DNA of 55,792 nt from Gracilaria caudata (taxonomy: Eukaryota > Rhodophyta > Florideophyceae > Gracilariales > Gracilariaceae). The notes beneath the pieces were generated by a model. The model was not told the origin of the DNA and made no database searches. It was given only the letters and a program-made list of their open reading frames with translations. Position 1 is the stretch's first letter. Each line of letters opens with the position of its first letter. Made by a program: the position numbers and the translations under genes. Of this stretch, positions 29,671 to 40,049 are shown piece after piece. The stretch is taken from NCBI GenBank assembly GCA_030374735.1, contig JASCIV010000064.1:1-55792 (forward strand), read 5' to 3'.

Positions 29671-30689
29671 GGTTGCTGCAGAGGGATGTGGGGGGACGGA
29701 GTTTGGAGCTTTCACAGATCGTCGTGGGGAGCTTCCGGTAGGTTGGAGTGGTCACTTCGCCGCAGCCGGGGAACGAATGGCTGAACTGCAGGGCTTTTAT
29801 ACTGATGATGTGAACCCTAGTTGACGTTGAAATATTCAGACCGCTTCGCTCCCAACGCAGGCAAAATGTAATCTGGTACTAATCTGAAACGGATAGAGCG
29901 CAATGGAGCACAAGAGTCACAGACTGCTTTTCCTAGCGCGTCAGCATCTTGGTCTCCAAACAAACTCATCCATGAACAGTCTCCTCAACGGTGGCAGAGA
30001 AATGAACTCTCACTCAATCTCAATATACCATTGTGAAAGCAGATGCAGTTATGGAACAATGGTTGACAATGTCAACTTGACATACAAGCATACTGAACGC
30101 ACGAACGCTTCACCACCATAAAAGCACAAGGCGGCGGATGAGCAGATATGCGCCGTGCGCGTGTGAGATTTTTTGAAGGCTCGTGTGGTGTCGTTTCACA
30201 ATTTTCTGTGGCTGAAAATGGGCGGCTGAAAACCGTTAAGTCGAAGATTTCTGAAGCGTTCCCCGTCGAAATTCATGTTGTTGAACTTGTTTCGAAACGA
30301 TTTCTTTGAAATGGCATCCGGACCTCCAAATGGAGGTACACCATTACGATGTTATAGTAGTGCATAATGTTAAGCGCATTGTCTCGGATTTCGGTTCATC
30401 CAAATTCCAAAGAATCGTAGATAATGTTACGTACACTAATGTAATTCTAGCGAACTGCTCGGACAGTCGACACTATTTGAGAGGTCTAATGCTTTTCCGG
30501 GAGACCAATGTAGTCACTGAGCGCAGTACGGTTCGGCTGGTACGTCATTCAGAGCCTCCACCCAATTCAACTCCTACCCACATCCAAGACCTTGTTTTGG
30601 GTACATGCGCAACACTAAGTCAATTACAGTTAAGCTTACATGGCTAGAGGGCTGGCGATATTTCCACACACCGCCGGCGTTATTTCGAC
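29671..30689. other. Promoter side of the one-helix gene and gene-poor DNA
   Basis: Apart from the TATA box at 29794-29801 I see no gene. A frame at 30306-30647 shows no protein-like conservation. Confidence 0.4.
29794..29801 (-). promoter_or_regulatory. TATA box of the one-helix protein gene
   Basis: TATAAAAG on the minus strand, 124 bp upstream of the ATG at 29670. Transcription should start near 29768. Confidence 0.65.
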
Positions 30690-31745
30690 TCGGAACACGC
30701 CGTGCGCAGCGGCGATCCGGCATCGCCGTCTCTGTGTTGTCTAACAGAGCACTGCGCGCCGCCAAGCCGCATCACAAACCGCGGCGAAGCAAACCGCCGT
30801 CGCAACCGCACCACCGCGATCGTCGTCGTGCCGCAAACCGCAGCGCCTTACACCGCAGCCGCGCCGCAAACCATGGCACCCTCAAGCCACAACACACCGC
30901 CGCACTTTAAGCCACAGCGCCGTTAACCGCCGTTCCGCTGCAAGCATCTACGCCTTGAAACGCGTTTGCGCCGCAAACCGCGGAAACGCGAATTGCGATC
31001 ACGCTTCATCGCAGCGACGACAACGATCTGCAAACCGCCGTCGCGCTGCGTGGTTGCTTGGAATGGCTTCTTGGCGCCGCATTGCGACCCTGCGACCACC
31101 TCCCGCTACATGGCCGGGACAACAAGGCCTCCCGAACCGCCGTCGCGCTGCATTTGCACTCTGAAGAGAGTCATTGCGCCGCATTGCGGCGCCATAGCGG
31201 CGTCGCCGACCCCCCGTCGCGCTGGGCTTATCAGGACAGCTCCGCTTTGTGGCACCATCATCGTGCCGCAAAACTGCCGTGTCCTGCGTCGTCGCGTCGT
31301 ATTGCGGCGCCACGGCGGCCCCGCCAGCCATCTCCGTGCTATGTTCTATGAAGACAGCGCCGCCTCGCGGCAGTGTTGTCCTGCTGCAAACCGCGGCGCA
31401 AACCGGCTTGCCTTGCGTCGTGCGTGAGCCGCACGACCAGGAGGCGCCATCGCTCTGTCCTTAATGGGCAGCGCCGCGAGAAAGCGCTGTCGCTGCGCCG
31501 CTAACCGTCGTCGGGCTGCGTCTTGGATGGGCAGCGCCGCAAGAGGGCGCTATCTTCTCGCCGTATAGGACGTCGCTCTGCGTTTTGGCTGCGAAGCGCC
31601 GCATCGCCACGCCTTCATGGCGCCGAAAACTGCCGTGCCGCTGCGTTGTGGCTAAGGACTGCGCAGTTGTCTGGCATAGCGGTGCTGCGGGGCTTGGTAA
31701 TGCCGAATCGTGTTTTTGACGGCGCCAAAGCCCCGTGTGCTTGCG
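30690..31745. repeat. Decayed GC-rich minisatellite
   Basis: About 1 kb of diverged units around the word AACCGCCGTCGCGCTGC. Good copies lie at about 31035 and 31137. Degraded ones lie near 31212, 31268, 31501, 31567 and 31629, mixed with GCCGCA(TT/AA) words. Spacing is irregular (75-100 bp and more). Open frames here are by-products of GC richness. Confidence 0.55.
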
Positions 31746-32007
31746 AAGCATGATCGCCTATCTGGGCACCGTGCCTCTAATTGGAACCGAGACTGGAGGG
31801 TTTCCAGTGGTACCTCGGGTAAACGAAACACCCGGATGCGTGCCTTTCCCTCACGTTGCGCCGCTGTAGCTTCTTGAGTGACAGGCCTGGGCGCCTATGC
31901 TAATTTAGGAAGAAGAATTAGGACGGCGCATCTAGGTGATTTCTTGGACATATCGGGGACCTGCATCCTCTCTGTTTACGGCTATGCACCCTTACTTTTG
32001 CTCAACT
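31746..32007. other. Left flank of the Mutator-like element
   Basis: Presumed 3' UTR and left end of the transposon. I could not find an inverted-repeat partner for it in the right flank. Confidence 0.35.
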
Positions 32008-32865
32008 CTACTCGGTGGTTTCGGTGCCATCCTCCGCTTGGAGCCAACAACGAACACAGTGATTATACTTCTCATTGTAATTCATGCGTTTCTTGCACTT
32101 TCTGCAAAGAAAGAGGACGCGATCTTCAACCAATAGTTTGTAGTCGGGATTGTTAATCTCATGAACCATGCGATCTCCAAGAATTCGCTTCGGTGTCTGG
32201 CGTTGAGCGGTAATGCCTTGAGCTTTCAAACACCGTTTGGTTTTCACATGAGTCTGTAGCTCTTTGATAGACGAAAATCGTCGAGGTTCCGACTCGTTGA
32301 CCACGCAGTGTACGCAAGTAAAACTACCCTCGGTCGCTAGTTCGGCGTACTTGCCAACTCGAACTAGTTTTCCACACTCTTTTTGACAGGGACACGGCAC
32401 GGCCGATTTGTAAACTCGCTTGAACGTTACGGAAACACTCGTGCTGTCTAAAACAGTTACGTTCTCTCTTCCGTCCCTCCCAGAGGTGGCCTGGTTGTTT
32501 TCTTTCGCTGGAATAACAAGATCAATATCTTCATTAGATTCCGCAACATTTCCCCGACCCGAGTCCAATACCTCCTCTACCACAGTTCCACCACTACCAT
32601 GCGATTCGGCTTCACTGCCGTTTTGCGCACTTCTATTTTTCGATCTTGTTTTCGGCAGAGAGATTCCGGCCACAGGAGCAGTTTGTCTGGGGCTCTTTTG
32701 GGAGACCTGCCGACGAGGCCGACGAGAGTTATTTGTCTTAGGAACAGAGAGGCGCGCCACGCGCGACTTTTTTCGAGACGGGGCGGCAGGAGGAGTAGCT
32801 TCAGAGCTTTCTTGAAGCTTTTGCGTCGGCTTGCGCTTGCGGCTTCCACTTGCTTGTCGAGGCAT
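32008..32865 (-). CDS. Zinc-finger protein paired with a MULE transposase
   Basis: 285 residues with an intact frame and ATG. Residues 1-110 are basic and disordered (RKKSRVARLSVPKTNN), probably nuclear-localising. The C-terminal half has three cysteine clusters: CPCQKECGKL; FTCVHC with H and C in ELQTHVKTKRC (C2HC-like); and LFLCRKCKKR paired with NHCVRCW as a CxxC/CxxC ribbon. I do not recognise a named family. Head-to-head placement with the transposase suggests an element-encoded accessory or DNA-binding factor, as MURB-like second genes are in other Mutator elements; that is inference. A host gene captured or simply neighbouring is the alternative. Confidence 0.65.
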   Translation of the reverse strand: MPRQASGSRKRKPTQKLQESSEATPPAAPSRKKSRVARLSVPKTNNSRRPRRQVSQKSPRQTAPVAGISLPKTRSKNRSAQNGSEAESHGSGGTVVEEVLDSGRGNVAESNEDIDLVIPAKENNQATSGRDGRENVTVLDSTSVSVTFKRVYKSAVPCPCQKECGKLVRVGKYAELATEGSFTCVHCVVNESEPRRFSSIKELQTHVKTKRCLKAQGITAQRQTPKRILGDRMVHEINNPDYKLLVEDRVLFLCRKCKKRMNYNEKYNHCVRCWLQAEDGTETTE

Positions 32866-33747
32866 CTTGAGTGGTACGTTCTGTTATCTGCGCAGATGAT
32901 GGGGAGACAGGGCCAGTTGGGTGTTCTCTTCTCCACTTTTCGTAGAGCGCAAACCTGTGACCAAATTTATTATGTAACTGAAATATCTGACAGAAGCACC
33001 ATATTCTTTTCAAGAAAAATCCGAAAATTCTTTGGAATGTATTAGCCAAGGTATAAGTCTGTTCAAATTTGAGATTTGAAACGGAAACATTACAGGCAAA
33101 CCGTAACGGCCAGAAAAGGTTGCCTTTAGATCCGATCAATGTCATATTACTACGAAACCCTAAGACCTAATCAGCATTTCTTAGCATTTCATGAATCATG
33201 TTTCTGCACGAAGCAACATACTTGTAGATTCTTGATTAGGTTTTCGTCTGTCAGTCCAACAGATGATGCGTTCTGTGCCATTATTTTATGTCATTTAGTA
33301 TTCCGCCAAAAAAAATCAGTTCTTTGTTATTTCTGTCGGAAAGTTTTTTTAGCCAGGTCGTTCACCAAGTCCACCCAGCTGTCTGTCTCAAACTGTGGCG
33401 CACGGCGCCTATCGTGCCCAAAGGTACTCACGTCGCGTAATCGATAGAGCGAAAGACACGTTACGTCTCAGCATGGGAAAGGCACCTGGATCCAGCTAGT
33501 GATATCGGAATCGGGGAGAAGCCATCCTGCCAGCACTTCTCCTTTGCCTTGATGCGTAGCTCCTGCGTATCTACGCTAAACGTCGGACATCATCGCCATA
33601 GTGCTGAGCACAAAATATCTCCGTACTTCGCCGCGGTTATAACTTGATTTTGACAGTCTTCTTGTCGTGTACGCTTGCACGACACTTGCTGTTCTACTTT
33701 TCCTACTATAAGTGTGTGAAGCGAGCCCCGCATATCTTTCTCCGAAT
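32866..33747. other. Divergent promoter region of the transposon genes
   Basis: 880 bp, AT-rich in the left half, between two outward-facing ATGs. A TATAAG motif at 33707-33712 sits 36 bp before the transposase ATG. No gene is seen inside. Confidence 0.45.
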
Positions 33748-36174
33748 ATGAACGTGATTTCACTCTGTAATCCAATGGATGAGGTCGAAGAAGTGGAGCC
33801 AGTTGAAGATCATACGGAATGCTTTCTCTTTGAGAAAAGAAATGGATTCTTTCAAATCTCGAGGAACGTAACGAGCTCAAAGGCAATTCTTTTAGAGGAA
33901 GTTCCATTCTACTTCCCGGTTGCTGAAAAAGGTTTTGCATCTTTTGTCAACTTGGAAGGTCTTAAGATGAAGGAAGACACTTTTGTCGAGCTCTCGCCAT
34001 ACTCGCTGAGAGCGAAATCTCAAAAACCTTCTTCAGTGTTTCTCTTTGGAAACAAAGTACCGGTCACTCGGAAAACATACTTTTGTTCCGGCGTTAAGTG
34101 CTGCACAACTAGTTTGAAACGAGGCTGCGAGAAGCACCAAGGCCTTTATGATGAACAGTTGGCTGGCATAAAATCTTATGACATTGATGGAAATGACCAG
34201 ATTGACTATGACAGAGAGCTGGCGAAGCAAGTTTTCTTCTTTGCTCAGAACAATTTTCCTCTTATATGTAAGCATGTGAGGGTCGTTGACAATTTGGATC
34301 AGTACCAGGCTTTGGAAGCTAGCATGGAGAAACAAAGGAGAATTCCAAACTGGGTATTTCGTGTTGGGAAGAAGCGCACAATAACATTGGACTCTGATTT
34401 GCCGAGCAGATCCACGACTTCAACTAAGTTGCCAGATTTCATTGGCTGCGCTTCCTTTGGGCAGCCAGGAGTAACCGATCCGAAACGTTGTGCACTCATT
34501 AAATTACCAGCAAAACTACAGGGCGCTAATAAGGACTTGGTGGATGAGATATTGGGACAAGCTCGCCAGGGAATCTTTCCTACAAGCTCTATCGTTCATG
34601 GAAATTGTCTACCTCTACCAATGAGCACCCGCTCAAAGTTCTGCCTCAGCCCGGTACACGGTCAAGAAGCCCCCAAACTGGAGAAGACTGGTTGTAATGT
34701 TCTCTTCCATTACTTTTTCTTTGCTGATGTCTCTGGTGAATACCTTTCCTGGGTAGTTGTGGTTGGAGTGGGAGTGCACGATCACACTTGGCCTGTGCGT
34801 CGGCCACCATCTACTGCTCTAAGAAACTTTGTGTCAAATCTATATAAAGAAGGAGAGCAGATAACAGACAACCAAGTGCTGAGAAGAATTGAGAATCGGT
34901 TTGGATCTTTACCGTCTCCTTACACTGTACGTTGGCTGAAAACTCGTGTACAGAAAGAGAAGTACCCCCTTGGAAAATCTCTAAGGAGTTTAAGTACAAT
35001 TATAAACCTCGAAGGTCAGTATGCAGGGAATGACCGATACATTTTGTCTTTCAAAGACCACAGAAATGATGACCATCACCTGCCCCAGAAGAATCAGAAA
35101 GGTGTTTCCATAATATTTGGAAGGGCCGAACTCTTGGACATGGCTGCCGAAAATCCTCGACTTGGTTGTGACGGAACATTTGGTATCGTGAGCAGTTTGG
35201 CTGATGATCTGAATTTTGAACTGGTTACGATTGTCGCCAAAAATGAAAGAACAGGAAAGATATTTGCAGTAATGAGACAGCTAACATCGAGAAAGACCAT
35301 GGCCTCAAGGTCTATTCTGTTTCACGAACTTGTGCGGCAGTTGACGAACAGAGGCATGAAAGATCCTTTAAAGGAATCGCCAGAAAAAAGACTAACAATG
35401 GCGACAGACTTCGAAACGACATATTCTTTTGCGTTAGGCACTGTTCTGAGCGAATATTTTGGGTCAGGTACTGCATTGGAATATATTGCAGCAATTGGTC
35501 TAGGTTGTGATGTGCATGCCAAGCGCATTGTTTTGGAGAAATGTGACGCTCGAAATGAACCAGAGTTGTTTAGCTGGGCAGTTGGCACTCGATTTGTCGA
35601 CACAGAGAGCGAATGCAAAGAAGCTTTATCAATTATGCAGGGACTTGGAGGAAAGTGGAAGTCTTTTGCAAACTGGCTAGCAACAAATAAGTGTGCCTAT
35701 TTGCTATGGTTCCAGAACAATTCCAGCACAATTCCTGTCTCCATTCGCGCTGTAAGAGCGTTTCTTGACACGAATGTTAACGAGTCTTACCACAATCGAA
35801 TCAAAAGCAGACCGATGTTTGCGTTGCGTCACGGAAAGGGATTACAATTGATGGAAGCTATTGCAGAACTGAAGATTATCGACTTGGATGACGTTCGTAA
35901 CTTTGGGAAGTCAAAGGTTTTCGATGGTTCTCAACTTCTTTCGTTGCCGCAGTGGAAAACATGCACACCTAAAAAGGGCAAAAGAAGATTTACTGAGGTC
36001 ATTGATATTGACAACGAAGATGTATCCGCAAGTCAGCCACGCACAGCGAAAAAATCTTGCAGCAGGAAGCCAGTAACCGTCAACAGAAACACGGAAAAAA
36101 AGATCGAAAACTTGCAGCAAACAGTTGATCGTTTACATGAAATGATTGTGTCATTGATTAATAAAACGAAATAA
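33748..36174 (+). CDS. Mutator-like (MULE) transposase
   Basis: 808 residues from the ATG at 33748 (an earlier GTG is rejected). A zinc-binding module (FCSGVKCC...C..H) is near residue 112, and a GVHDHTWPVRRPP motif typical of WRKY-GCM1/FLYWCH-like MULE DNA-binding regions is near 340. The catalytic core has D475 (LGCDGTFGI), D554 (MATDFETTY), a C587-x2-H590 pair (GLGCDVHAKRIV) and E679 (TNVNESYHNRIKSR). That is the DDE plus CxxH layout of MULE transposases. A basic segment and a short coiled coil end the protein. The complete frame and intact triad suggest recent activity. AT-richer codon use than the housekeeping neighbours fits a mobile origin. Confidence 0.82.
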   Translation: MNVISLCNPMDEVEEVEPVEDHTECFLFEKRNGFFQISRNVTSSKAILLEEVPFYFPVAEKGFASFVNLEGLKMKEDTFVELSPYSLRAKSQKPSSVFLFGNKVPVTRKTYFCSGVKCCTTSLKRGCEKHQGLYDEQLAGIKSYDIDGNDQIDYDRELAKQVFFFAQNNFPLICKHVRVVDNLDQYQALEASMEKQRRIPNWVFRVGKKRTITLDSDLPSRSTTSTKLPDFIGCASFGQPGVTDPKRCALIKLPAKLQGANKDLVDEILGQARQGIFPTSSIVHGNCLPLPMSTRSKFCLSPVHGQEAPKLEKTGCNVLFHYFFFADVSGEYLSWVVVVGVGVHDHTWPVRRPPSTALRNFVSNLYKEGEQITDNQVLRRIENRFGSLPSPYTVRWLKTRVQKEKYPLGKSLRSLSTIINLEGQYAGNDRYILSFKDHRNDDHHLPQKNQKGVSIIFGRAELLDMAAENPRLGCDGTFGIVSSLADDLNFELVTIVAKNERTGKIFAVMRQLTSRKTMASRSILFHELVRQLTNRGMKDPLKESPEKRLTMATDFETTYSFALGTVLSEYFGSGTALEYIAAIGLGCDVHAKRIVLEKCDARNEPELFSWAVGTRFVDTESECKEALSIMQGLGGKWKSFANWLATNKCAYLLWFQNNSSTIPVSIRAVRAFLDTNVNESYHNRIKSRPMFALRHGKGLQLMEAIAELKIIDLDDVRNFGKSKVFDGSQLLSLPQWKTCTPKKGKRRFTEVIDIDNEDVSASQPRTAKKSCSRKPVTVNRNTEKKIENLQQTVDRLHEMIVSLINKTK

Positions 36175-36900
36175 AGTTGACAGTTCCTGATGATAGCATA
36201 AATCTGTTTGTCATTTTCTTGAGTGGTTTTTCCTTTTTATCGTTCTTTAATCTGTCATAAAGTTTTGGAAGAATTATGTCTACACACACGGAGAGAAAAT
36301 GCACTGAAAACGTTAAAGTGTGAAGTTCGTTGAATTCTTTTTGCACAAATTTGTCGTTTTTGATATTTTTTGGGTCAACAGAATTGGGTCAACCAGAAAT
36401 GGGTAGAGGATATGAATCACGTACTATATCCCTTCATACTGAAGCACTGCGAGAAGTCCGTCTTTGAAAAGATCACTCTTTTACAATTTAGAATCAATTT
36501 TTGACGTATACGAAGGGTAGAACGCTACAGGTACCCTTGTAGCCCTCTTACCTTCGTACAGTGTGCGCGTTTTATGAGCTGATCAGCCCGCAATAGCAGG
36601 CAGAGGAATTTGACTCCGACCTCGTCGGCGGCACCCACCTCTGTACCTGAGAATCTGTCTGAGATCCCTTCATCAACAAACAAAATCAATAGCGGGCTAC
36701 TCGGACTTGATACGTACCGTACGGCGCTGAGATTCTTTCGAAAGCTCATATGATAGCGTTCACACAGAGCATCGTCGTCGCCTCTTGAAGAATACACGCT
36801 CGAAGTTGTGAAGCGGCTGATTCTTTTTTTTTAAAACAAACAGGCACTGAGCGGAGCATCTTTGATCTAGTACAAAGTTCGTGCTCAAGCGTAGTCAAGG
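36175..36900. other. Right flank of the transposon, upstream of TypA
   Basis: AT-rich. It holds two near-identical words GGGTCAAC(C)AGAA at about 36372-36401 and an imperfect palindrome at about 36508-36560 (see findings). A T-run lies at 36823-36832. No gene is seen. Confidence 0.4.
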
Positions 36901-38992
36901 ATGTCGAATAATGCTCTTCGATTATTGCGCGCTTGGCAGCACACGCTTTGGAAGCCAAACATTCGTGCTCTGTGCACCCAATTCGCTCATGACCCTGTTG
37001 ATCTGGTGCGGGAGCCGTCTACTATAAGAAATGCGGCGATCATCGCCCATGTTGACGTAAGCAGAACATAAACCTTCAAAGAAATCTGCATTCAGTAACT
37101 AATTCTTAGTCCCGCCATAATTTAGCATGGGAAATCCACGTTATGTGACAAAATTCTACGCGACTGTTCGATACAGGTACGAGGAGAACGTATGATGGAT
37201 TCAGGAGATCTGGAACGAGAGCGAGGCATAACGATAACATCAAAGGTAACAACCGCACTTTATAAGGACCATCTCATAAACGTGGTCGATTCTCCAGGTC
37301 ACAGCGAGTAAGTCCCTGCTCTTCAGTTCTGCTATGAACCTGTCTGATCTCTGACATCCGAAAAGCTTTGGTGGTGAAGTAGAACGCATTCTGGGTATGG
37401 TTGATGGTGCTGTGTTACTCGTCGACGCCACAGAAGGCCCTATGGCGCAGACCAAATTCGTGCTTTCCAAAGCACTAGCTCTTAACCTTAAGCCGATTGT
37501 CGTCATTAATAAGATTGATAGAGAAACTTCGCGTCCTGATGCAGTCGAAAGCGACGTATTTGATCTGTTTGCCTCGTTAGACGCCTCTGAAGACCAGCTG
37601 GATTTCACAACTATTTACGCCTCCGCGAAAGAAGGTTGGGCGTCTCTTACGCTTGATGGAGGACGTGAGAGTGGTACAGCCCCTTTGCTTGATAAGATCA
37701 TTGAGCTTGTCCCACCTCCAAAGGTTTCTGTTGAAGATCCGTTTTCGTTTGTTGTCACGATGCTTGGGCGTGATACATTCCTCGGTCGTATTGCAACGGG
37801 AAAGGTGTTCTCTGGGGTTGCACGGGTGGGTGATAATGTGCACGTCGTGAGTCGCAGTGGTGTACGCAAATCCAATGCAAAAATTACGAAGATCATGGCT
37901 TCTCGGGGCCTCAAACGAGAAGAACTTCAAGTTGCCTCTGCTGGTGATATAGTATCCTTGGCAGGTATATCTGACATGTCTGTTGGAGATACAATTGCTG
38001 TTCCGCCACCGGAAGCCACACCAGTAGATTGTGCGAATCTTGAAGTGCCCACTATCAAGCCATTGTGGGCTCCTGCCATTGACCCCCCTACAGTGTCCAT
38101 AACCTTCAGTGTCAACGATTCACCGCTAGCAGGGAAAGAAGGAGAGGTTCTAACAAGCCAAAAACTTGCTGACTGGCTCCATGCTGAAGCTGAAAACAAC
38201 GTTTCTATAGCAGTCGAAGAAGATGAACTGACAGACGGGCTTGAGGTGAAGGGAAGAGGTGAGCTACAACTTGGAATTCTTGTCGAGACTCTTCGCCGAG
38301 AAGGTGCGGAACTAGCATTGTCTCCACCGCGCGTCTTGACAAAAGAAGATGAGGAAGGAAACTTATTAGAGCCGGTCGAAGAAATCCACGTTGAGGTTGA
38401 TGACGCGCATTCGGGCATGATTATTGAAAAGCTTTCAGAAAGGCAAGCCACCCTTATTGAGGTAAAGCCAGCGTTGGGAGATAGAACGAGGATCTCGTTC
38501 CTATGCCCTTCTCGCGGCCTCCTTGGATATCGCCAGGTATTCACTCAAGACACTCGTGGAACGGGAATCATGAATCGAATCTTCGCGGAATGGGCACCGC
38601 CAAAAGCACCCATATCTCCATCTTCGAGTGGTAGAAAAGGTTTGTTGATTTCGATGGCCTCTGGAATGACTTCAGGGCACGCGTTAGCGGCTCTGGAAGC
38701 GCGAGGAACGCTCTTCGTAGGCCCACGCGAACCTGTATACACTGGAATGATAATTGGGGAAAATAGTAGAGGCATGGATATCGATGTGAATCCTGTCAAA
38801 GCCAAGCAGCTTACAAATTTTCGAACACACCAAAAAGATGAGACTGTACGGCTGACTCCGCCCCGCATCTTCTCACTTGAAGCAGCAATTAGCTATGTCA
38901 CTTCTTCCGAGTTAGTTGAAGTGACTCCAAACAGTATTCGGATGCGGAAGAGAATACTTGATCCTTCTCAAAGAGCTAGGAAAAAGAAGTAA
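36901..38992 (+). CDS. typA: TypA/BipA translational GTPase, organellar (3 exons)
   Basis: Exons 36901-37056, 37126-37307 and 37366-38992 join to 654 residues. Introns of 69 and 58 bp have GTAAGC/TTTAG and GTAAGT/AAAAG ends; the first has a TAACTAA branch-like word (37096-37102). Splicing restores the G1 loop AHVD|HGKST, with the intron exactly inside it, the switch region DLERERGITI, G3 DSPGHSD (second junction inside the D codon) and FGGEVERILGMVDGAV. G4 is NKIDRE. Domains II, III and V and the TypA-specific C-terminal end (RGLLGYRQVF, TRGTGIMNRIF, HALAALEARGTLFVGP) follow. It is a ribosome-associated GTPase of stress adaptation and ribosome assembly. The N-terminus (ALRLLRAWQHTLWKPNIRAL) looks like a mitochondrial presequence; plastid targeting is possible. 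Confidence 0.92.
37057..37125 (+). other. Intron 1 of the TypA gene
   Basis: 69 bp, phase 0, GT-AG. An earlier AG at 37108-37109 is also usable but would destroy the HGKST frame, so 37125 is preferred. Confidence 0.85.
37308..37365 (+). other. Intron 2 of the TypA gene
   Basis: 58 bp, phase 2, GTAAGT donor and AAAAG acceptor. Removal rebuilds the D codon before FGGEVE. Confidence 0.87.
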
Positions 38993-39036
38993 GCAGACAG
39001 GCTGCTCCACATCTCCAGTTTGTTTCGCGTGTGTTA

Positions 39037-39498
39037 TTAAATATCCATGGCATCCATTTCTCTTCTTGCACCTGTGATTGCTGACTCAAGGGCTTCTGTA
39101 GCTTCCCCTTGAAGTCGTCTTTGAAGAGTGAGCCTTCTGCCGTGCTCTATTGCCGCTTTTTGACATGCTCGAATTGTTCCTCCGACGTGAAGAACGTGCA
39201 AACGAACACGACCCAACTGAGGAGCAGTTCTTAATTCAGTGACAAACGTGATAGCACCCCACGCAGTTCGAAAGTGCTCACGGCTAGAGCGAATGAGACA
39301 AATGCCCAGAGCCGGTGACCACAGCTTTATCGCCAACGAAGTTATTAACTGACCCACAGCAAGGTCTCCGAAGTTTAAAGCGAGCGAAGAGCGAACGGCA
39401 TTGAGAATTTCTTTCGATTGCAAGCCGTATATATCCGCCTCGGTGCCGTTCTCTGAACTAACAACGCAGAGAAAATACCTGTTCTTGAAGCGAACCAT
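39037..39498 (-). CDS. POP5: RNase P/MRP protein subunit POP5
   Basis: 153 residues, close to the human protein in length. The start MVRFKNRYFLCVV, the mid-block EHFRTAWGAITFVTEL and the LHVLHVGGTIRACQKAAIEH motif are diagnostic of POP5/Rpp14-family proteins. It is a protein subunit of nuclear RNase P (tRNA 5' maturation) and RNase MRP (rRNA processing). The family folds as an RRM-like alpha/beta sandwich that pairs with Rpp1/RPP30. Single exon from an ATG. It is convergent with TypA (44 bp between stops) and divergent from EF-Ts. Confidence 0.92.
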   Translation of the reverse strand: MVRFKNRYFLCVVSSENGTEADIYGLQSKEILNAVRSSLALNFGDLAVGQLITSLAIKLWSPALGICLIRSSREHFRTAWGAITFVTELRTAPQLGRVRLHVLHVGGTIRACQKAAIEHGRRLTLQRRLQGEATEALESAITGARREMDAMDI

Positions 39499-39986
39499 GT
39501 CGATCAGGGAACAGAATCTGAAGCTGCAAATTGAACCAAATCAGAGCCCGGCCTCAATGGGCTCCAAGTGGTCTTCTGAGCGCCGAACTTGGAGTCTGAG
39601 AGATAACATAGCCTCCCACAAGCAGGTGAGCTCTGTGACCAGTTAAATGAGTCGAGGAATAACGTGCCTTCACGACGAACACCGAAACAACACAAAAAGC
39701 ATTCTGCGGATTCGCCGAATTGCACACCGGATTTTTTGATTCCCAGCCCAATGCCAAGCAAGGCAAGTTTCAAATCGGTATCGATCACTGCAGTACGAAA
39801 CAAGCCTATCCAAGGACAAGCTCGCCTTCGTTGACTAAACACTCACTCAAGGTCATGACTCTTTTTGCTTTCGATATCACAACCGAAATTTTTGTCCCAG
39901 GTCCGTTTACCGTTGGTACTGTCTAGTAGACTGGATCCATACCAAGCCGTCGATGTTCGACTGTTTCAATCTCACCATTGAGGAAA

Positions 39987-39993
39987 TATAAAG
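39987..39993 (+). promoter_or_regulatory. TATA-like box of the EF-Ts gene
   Basis: TATAAAG, 63 bp upstream of the ATG at 40050, a spacing that leaves a short 5' UTR. It supports the ATG at 40050 over the upstream TTG in frame. Confidence 0.45.
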
Positions 39994-40049
39994 CCCCAAC
40001 TATCTGGGAAGAACTGAACTTGAACCATTCTTTCACCACAAGAGCTGCA

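Larger units (their letters stand above)
32008..36174. mobile_element. Two-gene Mutator-like DNA transposon (minimal extent)
   Basis: Defined by a divergently arranged zinc-finger gene and a MULE-type transposase gene, both open from ATG to stop. Coordinates give the coding extent only; terminal inverted repeats and target duplications were not found by eye. The flanks are a minisatellite on the left and an intergenic region with an imperfect palindrome on the right. Confidence 0.6.

Noticed and set aside
30306..30647. 113-codon + strand frame
   Set aside because: Lies in repeat-flanking DNA with no domain, signal peptide or promoter to support it.
37057..37109. Alternative 53-bp first intron of TypA
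   Set aside because: Using the AG at 37108-37109 shifts the frame and loses HGKST; the acceptor at 37125 restores the P-loop.
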